Shown: positions 1 through 5,478 of the stretch, one piece after another
Layout: each line of letters begins with the position of its first letter
How positions within the stretch are numbered: position 1 is the stretch's first letter
Source: Dehalococcoidia bacterium
GTDB taxonomy: Bacteria; Chloroflexota; Dehalococcoidia; Dehalococcoidales; JAUWZL01
Direction of reading: 5' to 3'
Length of the DNA: 6,002 nt
Assembly (NCBI GenBank): GCA_030615305.1
Contig: JAUWZL010000042.1
Location: 1-6,002 of the forward strand
Notes under the pieces: model-generated
The model's database searches: none
Seen by the model: the letters and a program-made list of their open reading frames with translations, nothing else
Told to the model about the DNA's origin: nothing
Translations under genes and position numbers: made by a program

Positions 1-4
1 CCCT

Positions 5-1240
5 CTAAAAAATCTCCTTTTCGCTGGCTTCAATAGCCTTCCGCATTTCAGCGTTAAGCAAGGGCGGTAATCCCTGGATATCTACCTTTAGGAAACCACG
101 GATTATGGCCGCTGTCGCCTCATCTCGGGTGAGTCCTCTTGCCATTAGATACTCTACTTCTTCTTCGGCTATCTTGCCTATGGCTGCCTCATGGGATAGG
201 TCAACACCAGCCAGTGTGCCTCTGAGCTCAGGGATGGCATGAATGGTACCTGAGTCGGCCATTATTAGTCCGCGGCATTCAAGGTGCCCCTTGACATCCG
301 GGTGATTACCCTCTATGTAGCCACGAGCAATAATATCACCGCCGGTAGTAATAGCTCGGGATACTATTTCTGTCTTGGCCCCCTTGGCATTAAGTAATGC
401 CCTAGAGCCCACGTCCATTTTGGAACCAAGTGGGGCAACCATAATACTGTTAAACCTGACAGTGGCATTTTGGCCGATACACCTAGCTGCGGGATACAAC
501 TGCAGTGATTCAACTGGCTTCATAATGACATAGTTACTGAGAAACAGCCCATCCTCTTCAATAATAGCTCCGGTGCGGGGGCGGACTCCCATGGCTGGTG
601 TCCAGCTATGTATCATGGTAAAGGTAACCGTAGCTCCCTTCTTGATATAGAACTCAGAAACCCCCAGGTGCACACCGGGTTCCTTTCCGAAAGCAGTGGT
701 ACAGCCAGTAATAATATGGAGCTCAGAGCCTTCTTCAGCAATAATAATGTTGTGGACATCCTGGATTAGCCGGGCCTTGGCTAGGTAAAGGCATGCCTGA
801 ACCGGGTAGACAGTATTGGCGCCGGGCAGGGCTCTAACAAAATAGCCATCAGCCTGATGAAGCTCGACGTGGGCAGTGTACTTGTCAGCATCCACAGCTA
901 CCGCCCGCCACCAGTAGTCTTTAAGCCAGTCATATTTGGCCATAGCCTGACTGGTAGCCATGACTTCTATCCCCTCTTGCTGAATTGAGCTGTGAATTGG
1001 GGCATTGTCTATCTGGACAAAGGTTCCTGACCGCTGGCTTAGGTCATCTAACATAACCCCAGCCCCAAGCATTCGCTCCTTGTCTCTAGTTGAAAGCGTG
1101 GCCGGGTTAACATGGGCAGGCTTCTCAGCTACCTGGCTCTCATAACTGGATAGCTCTAAATCATCACCAATAGCTGCCCGTTTGTTTTCCGCTGCTTGGG
1201 CCTTATCTTTATATTTGGATAATTCTATTTCCTTAAGCAT
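5..1240 (-). CDS. sufB: SufB/SufD-family Fe-S cluster assembly scaffold protein
   Basis: Scaffold subunit expected to bind SufC and build Fe-S clusters in the cytosol. The 411-residue protein has a variable N-terminal third, then a long beta-helix-like core (about 150-330) and the family's helical C-terminal tail (HEAAIGKIAEEEVEYL...). Cys322 and the His350-Glu351 pair are 28 residues apart, the spacing I recall for the functional Cys405 and His433/Glu434 of E. coli SufB. This favours a SufB-like role over SufD, though the length (about 410) is nearer SufD than the roughly 495-residue SufB. No CxxCxxxC motif is present. The ATG at 1240 is preferred over the in-frame GTG at 1249 because AGGAG lies 8 nt upstream of it. 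The start lies inside the 3' end of sufC, which suggests translational coupling. No second SufB/SufD paralogue, SufS or SufE/SufU is visible, although the downstream side is cut off by the window edge. Confidence 0.9.
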   Translation of the reverse strand: MLKEIELSKYKDKAQAAENKRAAIGDDLELSSYESQVAEKPAHVNPATLSTRDKERMLGAGVMLDDLSQRSGTFVQIDNAPIHSSIQQEGIEVMATSQAMAKYDWLKDYWWRAVAVDADKYTAHVELHQADGYFVRALPGANTVYPVQACLYLAKARLIQDVHNIIIAEEGSELHIITGCTTAFGKEPGVHLGVSEFYIKKGATVTFTMIHSWTPAMGVRPRTGAIIEEDGLFLSNYVIMKPVESLQLYPAARCIGQNATVRFNSIMVAPLGSKMDVGSRALLNAKGAKTEIVSRAITTGGDIIARGYIEGNHPDVKGHLECRGLIMADSGTIHAIPELRGTLAGVDLSHEAAIGKIAEEEVEYLMARGLTRDEATAAIIRGFLKVDIQGLPPLLNAEMRKAIEASEKEIF

Positions 1241-1977
1241 ACAACGCACTCCTGATAGCCCTTTTCTTTAATGGTGGTCAGGATTTCATGAGGGTCTCCC
1301 TCACAGATTATCCTGCCATCACACAGAACATAGCCGGTACGGGCACTGACGTAATCCAGGATATGTCCTGTATGAGAGATGATCAGACCGCTATGGGTTC
1401 GCTTATATATCGGGTGGATTTTTTCCAGCAGGCCATTTATCAGGTTACCAATGAGGGCGATATTCTCCAGGTCAACTCCAGACTCAGGTTCATCCAAGAG
1501 AGCTAGCTCTGGAGCTTGGGCTAGTAACTGTAAAAGTTCTGAGCGTTTTATCTCACCCCCGGAAAATCCATGGTTTATATCCCGGTTCAAGAAGTCAGTG
1601 AGGTTGGCTTTTTCAGCTAACTGTTCCGCAATTTCTACATTCCCCGGCTCTTTGAGACAGGCGATTACCATATCGCGTGTTTTGACACCTCTAACCACTG
1701 GTGGCCGTTGAAAAGACATTCCAATGCCCAAACGGGCCCGCTCATCTAGCGGCAGGTTGGTTATATCCTTGCCCTTGAAGAAGATTTTTCCTTTAGTTAC
1801 CCGGTACCTGGGGAAGCCCATAATGGTCATAAGCAGGGTTGTCTTGCCGCCACCATTGGGGCCAAACATAACCTGTGTCTCACCGGGCTGGATACTCAGG
1901 TTGACATCATGTAAAATTTGCCTACTATCTACTCTGACGCTTAGCTCTTTAATTTCTAAGAGATTTTCTCTAGCCAT
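1225..1977 (-). CDS. sufC: SufC, Fe-S cluster assembly ATPase
   Basis: Cytosolic ABC-type ATPase that drives Fe-S assembly with its SufB/SufD-type partner rather than transport. The 250-residue protein shows Walker A GPNGGGKT (39-46), Q-loop Gln90, signature FSGGEIKRSELLQL (138-151), Walker B LALLDE (158-163) followed by PESGVD, and switch His202 in IISHTGHILDYV. The SGGE-KR-xx-LQ signature, the ESGVD after Walker B and the H-x4-LDYV stretch are typical of SufC and unlike transporter ATPases. It is first in a two-gene unit and its last codons overlap the SufB start. The C-terminus ends in CVVCLRK, a CxxC motif I do not recall from enterobacterial SufC. An in-frame TAA lies two codons upstream of the ATG, so no longer start is possible. 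The best Shine-Dalgarno match is unusually distant (about 17 nt). Confidence 0.95.
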   Translation of the reverse strand: MARENLLEIKELSVRVDSRQILHDVNLSIQPGETQVMFGPNGGGKTTLLMTIMGFPRYRVTKGKIFFKGKDITNLPLDERARLGIGMSFQRPPVVRGVKTRDMVIACLKEPGNVEIAEQLAEKANLTDFLNRDINHGFSGGEIKRSELLQLLAQAPELALLDEPESGVDLENIALIGNLINGLLEKIHPIYKRTHSGLIISHTGHILDYVSARTGYVLCDGRIICEGDPHEILTTIKEKGYQECVVCLRK

Positions 1978-1992
1978 ATCTTAAACCTGTTT

Positions 1993-2000
1993 GACCTCCT
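1993..2000 (-). promoter_or_regulatory. Strong but distant Shine-Dalgarno upstream of sufC
   Basis: Read on the minus strand, AAGGAGGT is a near-perfect anti-16S match, but about 17 nt separate its GGAGG core from the sufC ATG at 1977, against a usual 5-9 nt. A weaker AGG (in ACAGGTTTAAGATATG) sits 8 nt from the ATG and could be the working site. There is no start codon at normal distance from the strong site, and a TAA follows in the sufC frame. Its role in sufC initiation is therefore uncertain. Confidence 0.5.
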
Positions 2001-2036
2001 TTCTAACCATCTAGCTGCGTTTCTAATATGCTATAG

Positions 2037-2065
2037 TAAATGTCACTAGCTGTCTGTGACTTTTA
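2037..2065. promoter_or_regulatory. Imperfect palindrome, candidate operator or leader hairpin
   Basis: TAAATGTCAC at 2037-2046 and GTGACTTTTA at 2056-2065 form an inverted repeat with 9 of 10 positions matching, separated by 9 nt. It lies between the predicted sufC promoter and the sufC start, so it could act as a repressor site or as a hairpin in the sufC leader RNA. No U-tract follows on the minus strand, so it is not a typical intrinsic terminator. The sequence does not match a regulator consensus I can name with confidence. Confidence 0.45.
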
Positions 2066-2080
2066 TCTCAGGAAGACGGG

Positions 2081-2108
2081 AATAACAATGGCGCTATGCT
2101 ATGTTATT
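2081..2108. repeat. Inverted repeat AATAACA-N14-TGTTATT overlapping sufC -10
   Basis: AATAACA at 2081-2087 is exactly reverse-complemented by TGTTATT at 2102-2108, with centres 21 bp apart (two helical turns), as suits a dimeric DNA-binding protein. The right arm overlaps the predicted sufC -10 element (2106-2111), where a bound protein would block RNA polymerase. A second, offset inverted pair, CAATGG (2086-2091) and CCATTG (2112-2117), spans the same place. Arms of 6-7 bp in AT-rich DNA can arise by chance. Confidence 0.35.
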
Positions 2109-2133
2109 ATACCATTGGAAAGCTAAAAGACAA
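2106..2133 (-). promoter_or_regulatory. Predicted sigma70-type promoter for sufCB
   Basis: On the minus strand, TTGTCT (2133-2128, four of six consensus bases) is followed after 16 bp by a perfect TATAAT (2111-2106). Transcription would start near 2099, giving a leader of about 120 nt before sufC that contains the 2037-2065 palindrome. This is the best minus-strand match between the two divergent genes. Confidence 0.55.
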
Positions 2134-2175
2134 GCTGACGCCTCCAGTATAAAGCGATAGGGTAGTAGTTGGCTA

Positions 2176-2205
2176 GTGACTTTGTGCCGACTTATAGTTT
2201 ATAAT
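2176..2205 (+). promoter_or_regulatory. Predicted sigma70-type promoter for mpgS-mpgP
   Basis: A perfect TATAAT at 2200-2205 is preceded by GTGACT at 2176-2181 (four of six matches to TTGACA) at 18 bp spacing. Transcription would start near 2212, about 37 nt before the mpgS ATG. The -35 region contains GCTAGTGAC (2172-2180), which occurs inverted at 2042-2050 on the sufC side. A regulator that reads this word could touch both promoters. Confidence 0.55.
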
Positions 2206-2234
2206 ACAGCGCATTCGTTTTAAGGCCAAAGGAG

Positions 2235-2242
2235 AAAGGAGG
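2235..2242 (+). promoter_or_regulatory. Strong ribosome binding site of mpgS
   Basis: AAAGGAGG lies 6 nt before the ATG at 2249, near-ideal position and match, and fixes the mpgS start. It implies strong translation of the first enzyme of the operon. Confidence 0.85.
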
Positions 2243-2248
2243 TTTGAG

Positions 2249-3445
2249 ATGAGGATAGAAACTCAGAGGTATACGGAACGCTTTGGCTCAGTGAGGCTCA
2301 ATGATGTGCAGCAGGTGGTAGAGCTGGATTCGGGCAGGGCTGAAGAGAAATCAGTGGAGAATATAGGTGTTTTAAAGATAGACGAGGAGGTTATCAAGGA
2401 CTACGAACAGAAGATGGCTATCGTCATTCCGGTTAAGGATGAGAAGCTTAAACTCTTTGAGGGCGTCGTCAGCGGTGTGCCCCACGACTGCATGCTAATT
2501 GTGGTTTCCAACAGTCAGAGGCAGCGGGTTGACCGGTTCCGAATGGAGAAGGACGCCTTAGGCCAATACTGTCACTTTACCCGGCGTTCAGCGCTGATAA
2601 TCCATCAGAAAGACCCGGTGCTGGCGAAGGCTCTATGTGAGGCCGGCTATAGCGAACTCTTGGGTGATGACGGATTGCTAAGAAGTGGCAAGAGTGAAGC
2701 TATGATGGCGGCTATGTTGCTGGCTATGGTAGCCCAAAAAGACTATATCGGCTTTATAGATGCTGATAATTACTTTCCAGGTTCGGTCTTGGAGTATGCC
2801 CGGTGCTATGCCGCTGGCTTTAGTCTGGCTACTTCCCCCTATGTAATGGTCAGGATTCTGTGGCGCTATAAACCCAAAGTCTCGGCGGGCATCTTTTTTA
2901 GAAAGTGGGGACGTGTTTCCGAGATCAGCAACAGGTATATGAACTCCCTTATCTCGTCAAATACCGGTTTTGAGACTGAAATCGTCAAGACCAGCAATGC
3001 CGGTGAACACGCTATGAGTTTGCAACTGGCCGAAATGCTACCTTACGCCTCGGGTTATGCCGTAGAACCGCAGGAGCTCTTGTCCATCTTCGAAGGATTC
3101 AGTGGTGTGCTACCTATGGCACAAACTAAAGCCACCAAGCATGGGGTAGAGATATTTCAGATTGAATCAAGAAATCCGCATCTTCACGAAGAGAAGGGGT
3201 CGCAACATCTACAGGAAGAGATGCTGCTGCCCGGGCTGAGTGCTATCTATCATTCCTCACTCTGTGATGAAAATACCAGAAAAAGCATAGTTAGGGAACT
3301 TATTTACCAAAAAGTTATAAAGAAAAAAGAGGAAATGCCACCGCAGCCGAAGCTATACAAAGCACTACGGAGTATCAACCTGCAAAAGTTCCGGGAGATA
3401 ATGTCAGATAAAATGGAATCCTACTCGGCTCTGGCAGCCGATTAG
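2249..3445 (+). CDS. mpgS: Mannosyl-3-phosphoglycerate synthase (GT55)
   Basis: Transfers mannose from GDP-mannose to 3-phosphoglycerate, giving mannosyl-3-phosphoglycerate, the first committed step to the compatible solute mannosylglycerate in the cytosol. The 398 residues match the usual length of stand-alone MpgS (about 390-400). Recognisable are the GT-A nucleotide-sugar opening IVIPVKDEKLKLFEGVVSG (about 58-76), the metal-binding DxD as IDAD (Asp171, Asp173) in GFIDADNYFPG, and the family hallmark RNPHLHEEKG (308-317), whose histidines include the expected metal ligand. A predicted promoter and strong RBS precede it, and mpgP begins 12 nt after its stop, so the two enzymes are surely co-transcribed. 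It is unrelated to the glucosyl-3-phosphoglycerate synthases (GT81). It ends without a phosphatase domain, unlike the bifunctional protein described in Dehalococcoides. Confidence 0.94.
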   Translation: MRIETQRYTERFGSVRLNDVQQVVELDSGRAEEKSVENIGVLKIDEEVIKDYEQKMAIVIPVKDEKLKLFEGVVSGVPHDCMLIVVSNSQRQRVDRFRMEKDALGQYCHFTRRSALIIHQKDPVLAKALCEAGYSELLGDDGLLRSGKSEAMMAAMLLAMVAQKDYIGFIDADNYFPGSVLEYARCYAAGFSLATSPYVMVRILWRYKPKVSAGIFFRKWGRVSEISNRYMNSLISSNTGFETEIVKTSNAGEHAMSLQLAEMLPYASGYAVEPQELLSIFEGFSGVLPMAQTKATKHGVEIFQIESRNPHLHEEKGSQHLQEEMLLPGLSAIYHSSLCDENTRKSIVRELIYQKVIKKKEEMPPQPKLYKALRSINLQKFREIMSDKMESYSALAAD

Positions 3446-3457
3446 CTTAGGGACTGA

Positions 3458-4309
3458 ATGTTGCCACCAATGCGCCATAAAGCCAGCCCGATGAGTATTA
3501 AAGACGCCAAAACGGTAATATTTACCGACCTAGATGGAAGCCTACTTGACTATGATACCTATTCCTGTGAAGTGGTGATGCCCCTGGTGACAAGGCTGAA
3601 CCAGATGGGAGTACCTATCGTTTTTTGTTCCTCAAAGACCTGGGCGGAGCAAGAGGTACATCGCAGGAACCTTGGCATTAACTCCCCTTTTATTGTTGAA
3701 GACGGCGGAGCCATTCTCATTAAGAAGGGTTATTTCCCCTTTTCCCATGATTACCATCGGGTAATCGGGAACTACCAGGTTATTGAGCTGGGCATGCCCT
3801 ATAGGGAGATAAGACGCAGGCTTAATGAGGTGAGGGAGAAAAACAACCTGGCTTTTCGGGGCTTTGGTGACATGAATGCTGCTGAGATAGCCAGTCTTAC
3901 AGGTCTGGACTTAGCATCAGCCAGGCTTGCCCGGAAGCGTGAATATGAGGAAACGCTAAATCTTACCGGTTCAGAACAAGAAATTAGACTGGTCTTGAAC
4001 AAGATTGAAAAGGCGGGACTGAAATGGACTCGAGGTACCAGGTTCTACAGCGTTATGGGCGGCAGCAACAAGGGCAGAGCAGTCAAGATTCTCATTGAGC
4101 TGTTTGAAAGGAAACTGGGCAAGATAAAGACCATCGGCATTGGTGATAGTCTTAACGATGTACCCATGCTAGCCGAGGTTGATATCCCGGTGCTGGTACA
4201 GAAGCCAGGTAGCTACTGGGAGCAGGTGGAACTACCAAACCTCTATCAAGCAAATAGTATTGGCCCTCAGGGATGGGTGAGGTCCGTAGAAAAATTGACT
4301 GGAATTTAG
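3458..4309 (+). CDS. mpgP: Mannosyl-3-phosphoglycerate phosphatase (HAD superfamily)
   Basis: Removes the phosphate from mannosyl-3-phosphoglycerate to release mannosylglycerate, completing the pathway begun by the preceding gene. The 283-residue protein has all HAD motifs: nucleophile DLDGSLLD (Asp24, acid/base Asp26), motif II CSSK (57-60), EDGGA (81-85), motif III Lys205 in GGSNKG, and motif IV GIGDSLNDVPML (227-238) with Asp230 and Asp234. The insert between motifs II and III is the C2-type cap of the MpgP/YedP group. The start is uncertain: ATG 3458 has only a weak AGGGA 4 nt upstream, while ATGs at 3470 and 3491 are in frame, and homology begins near IKDAKTVIFTDLDG (residue 14). Translation may be partly coupled to mpgS. 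Specificity rests on the operon as well as on the fold, since HAD phosphatases are often promiscuous. Confidence 0.92.
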   Translation: MLPPMRHKASPMSIKDAKTVIFTDLDGSLLDYDTYSCEVVMPLVTRLNQMGVPIVFCSSKTWAEQEVHRRNLGINSPFIVEDGGAILIKKGYFPFSHDYHRVIGNYQVIELGMPYREIRRRLNEVREKNNLAFRGFGDMNAAEIASLTGLDLASARLARKREYEETLNLTGSEQEIRLVLNKIEKAGLKWTRGTRFYSVMGGSNKGRAVKILIELFERKLGKIKTIGIGDSLNDVPMLAEVDIPVLVQKPGSYWEQVELPNLYQANSIGPQGWVRSVEKLTGI

Positions 4310-4333
4310 TCGGGCTTCCTGTGGAGATAGAAA

Positions 4334-4747
4334 ATGGCAGCCATAAACAGTAAATGGCGAAGTTGGTTGAGACGGGTTGGCTTGATTATTGGGCTGGTCT
4401 GGGCAGTCCTGTGGACAATGTTCTTAGGCGCCTCGGCTTTAAGCCAAGGCTTTGGCCCCATAACAAACGAGGCTCTTGTAGCTTCTGTAGTACTGGCATC
4501 GGGTGTTTTAATCCTTTGGCTTAGTATAGTTATTGCCTGGAAAAGGGAACTGGTCGGTGGCATATTGCTGATTGTCGCTGGATTATTAGTGATAATTGGC
4601 TATCCTGTAGGAGCTGCCGGCCGTATTGACCCGTTGGGAATTGTTCTTGTGGTGGTAATCATGGGACTACCACCTGTGGTAGCTGGGCTGCTTTTTCTTT
4701 TATCTTGGCGAGAGGAGCGGAGACGGTCAAAAGCATTCATCGGTTAG
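4334..4747 (+). CDS. Small four-helix integral membrane protein, function unknown
   Basis: I do not recognise a named family. The 137 residues carry four predicted membrane helices at about 15-35, 47-68, 72-92 and 101-124. The basic N-terminus (KWRSWLRR), the basic loop between helices 2 and 3 (WKRE) and the basic tail (REERRRSK) all suggest cytoplasmic faces, so the topology is N-in/C-in with short outer loops. There is no signal peptide cleavage site, no cysteine, and no evident catalytic motif or soluble domain. GGAG lies 7 nt before the ATG, and the gene begins 24 nt after mpgP, so it is likely the last gene of the mannosylglycerate operon. A link to osmotic stress or solute retention is only guilt by association. 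Its stop overlaps the stop of the convergent permease gene by 4 nt. Confidence 0.8.
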   Translation: MAAINSKWRSWLRRVGLIIGLVWAVLWTMFLGASALSQGFGPITNEALVASVVLASGVLILWLSIVIAWKRELVGGILLIVAGLLVIIGYPVGAAGRIDPLGIVLVVVIMGLPPVVAGLLFLLSWREERRRSKAFIG

Positions 4748-5478
4748 CCTGAAGCTCCCCTCCTGAGGACGATAGCCGCCAGGATTGAGGTGACCACAGT
4801 AAAACCAGCCAGCACTGCCAGCTCAAAGCCGACGTCAAGCAGGCTTTTGCCGGCCAGCATGATGTCCCTGAGCCCATCCACAGCGTAGGATAGAGGCAGC
4901 ACGGCTGATAGCCATTGAAGATAGTCTGGCATTTGCTCTACCGGCCATATAACCCCGCAGAGGAATATCTGAGGCACTATGATTAGGGGAATGAACTGGA
5001 CCATCTGGAATTCGTTTCGGGCAAATGTTGAGGTAAAGATACCCAGGGTAACAGCGCCAGTGATGATAACAATTTGAAAGACGAGAATCTGCCACAAATC
5101 TCCCAGAAAATTGATATCAAATACATAGATAGTGAATAGGACTATAATCAGAGTCTGAGTCAGGGCGAAGATAAAAAAGCCAAACAGATAGCCGACCACT
5201 ATATCCAGGCGTGATACCGGTGACGCCATCAGGCGCTCCATGGTGCCCTGAGAGCGCTCTCTTAAGAAGCTTATTCCGGTAAGTAAAAAACTGAAGAATA
5301 GCGCCATTGTTGCCAGCAGAGCCGGGGCAATGTAATCCAGGACACCTTCTTCAGGAAAACTTAAACCGATGAGGCTCATCACTACTACGGGCACGACTAC
5401 AATCATGGCCATTGTTCTTCTGTCCCGTATGAGCTGGCGGATAACCCGGCCAGCGATGGTTAAAGCATAGCTAGGCAT
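4744..5478 (-). CDS. ABC-2 type exporter permease (DrrB/NodJ-like)
   Basis: Membrane subunit of an ABC exporter. The 244 residues show six hydrophobic segments at about 22-41, 47-71, 91-120, 129-151, 158-178 and 214-238. Between the second and third lies the hallmark RERSQGTMERLMASPVSR (73-90), the coupling-helix region of ABC-2 permeases that docks on the ATPase. The later QIFLCGVIWPVEQMPDYLQW and LPLSYAVDGLRDIM stretches are also typical. The size and the short first outer loop match the DrrB/NodJ class rather than the longer YhhJ type with a large extracellular domain. It starts 8 nt inside the ATPase gene, with AGGA 8 nt upstream, implying coupled translation. Substrate cannot be read from sequence; drugs, lipids and polysaccharides are all known for the class. 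Confidence 0.9.
   Translation of the reverse strand: MPSYALTIAGRVIRQLIRDRRTMAMIVVVPVVVMSLIGLSFPEEGVLDYIAPALLATMALFFSFLLTGISFLRERSQGTMERLMASPVSRLDIVVGYLFGFFIFALTQTLIIVLFTIYVFDINFLGDLWQILVFQIVIITGAVTLGIFTSTFARNEFQMVQFIPLIIVPQIFLCGVIWPVEQMPDYLQWLSAVLPLSYAVDGLRDIMLAGKSLLDVGFELAVLAGFTVVTSILAAIVLRRGASG

Noticed and set aside
1241..1249. GTG start for SufB three codons upstream of the ATG
   Set aside because: The GTG lies within the AGGAGTG that serves as the RBS for ATG 1240; the ATG has an ideal 8-nt spacing and a better codon.
1288..1984. Plus-strand open frames across sufC
   Set aside because: They are antisense to a gene with all ABC motifs intact, lack recognisable domains and have no good RBS; they are shadows of sufC codon use.
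1978..2248. Riboswitch or small RNA gene in the divergent intergenic region
   Set aside because: No conserved riboswitch core, tRNA-like fold or terminator hairpin with U-tract could be recognised; the symmetry is better explained as protein sites or a simple hairpin.
3458..4309. Sucrose-phosphate or trehalose-phosphate phosphatase for the HAD gene
   Set aside because: The EDGGA motif, cap arrangement and direct linkage to a clear GT55 synthase fit MpgP much better.
3799..4563. Minus-strand open frames across mpgP and the membrane protein gene
   Set aside because: Low-complexity translations without family features, opposite to well-supported genes.
4714..4763. GGAGCGGAG / CTCCCCTCC inverted repeat as a bidirectional terminator
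   Set aside because: 8 of 9 bases match, but the 32-nt loop and absence of a T-tract on either side make termination unlikely; both arms are coding.
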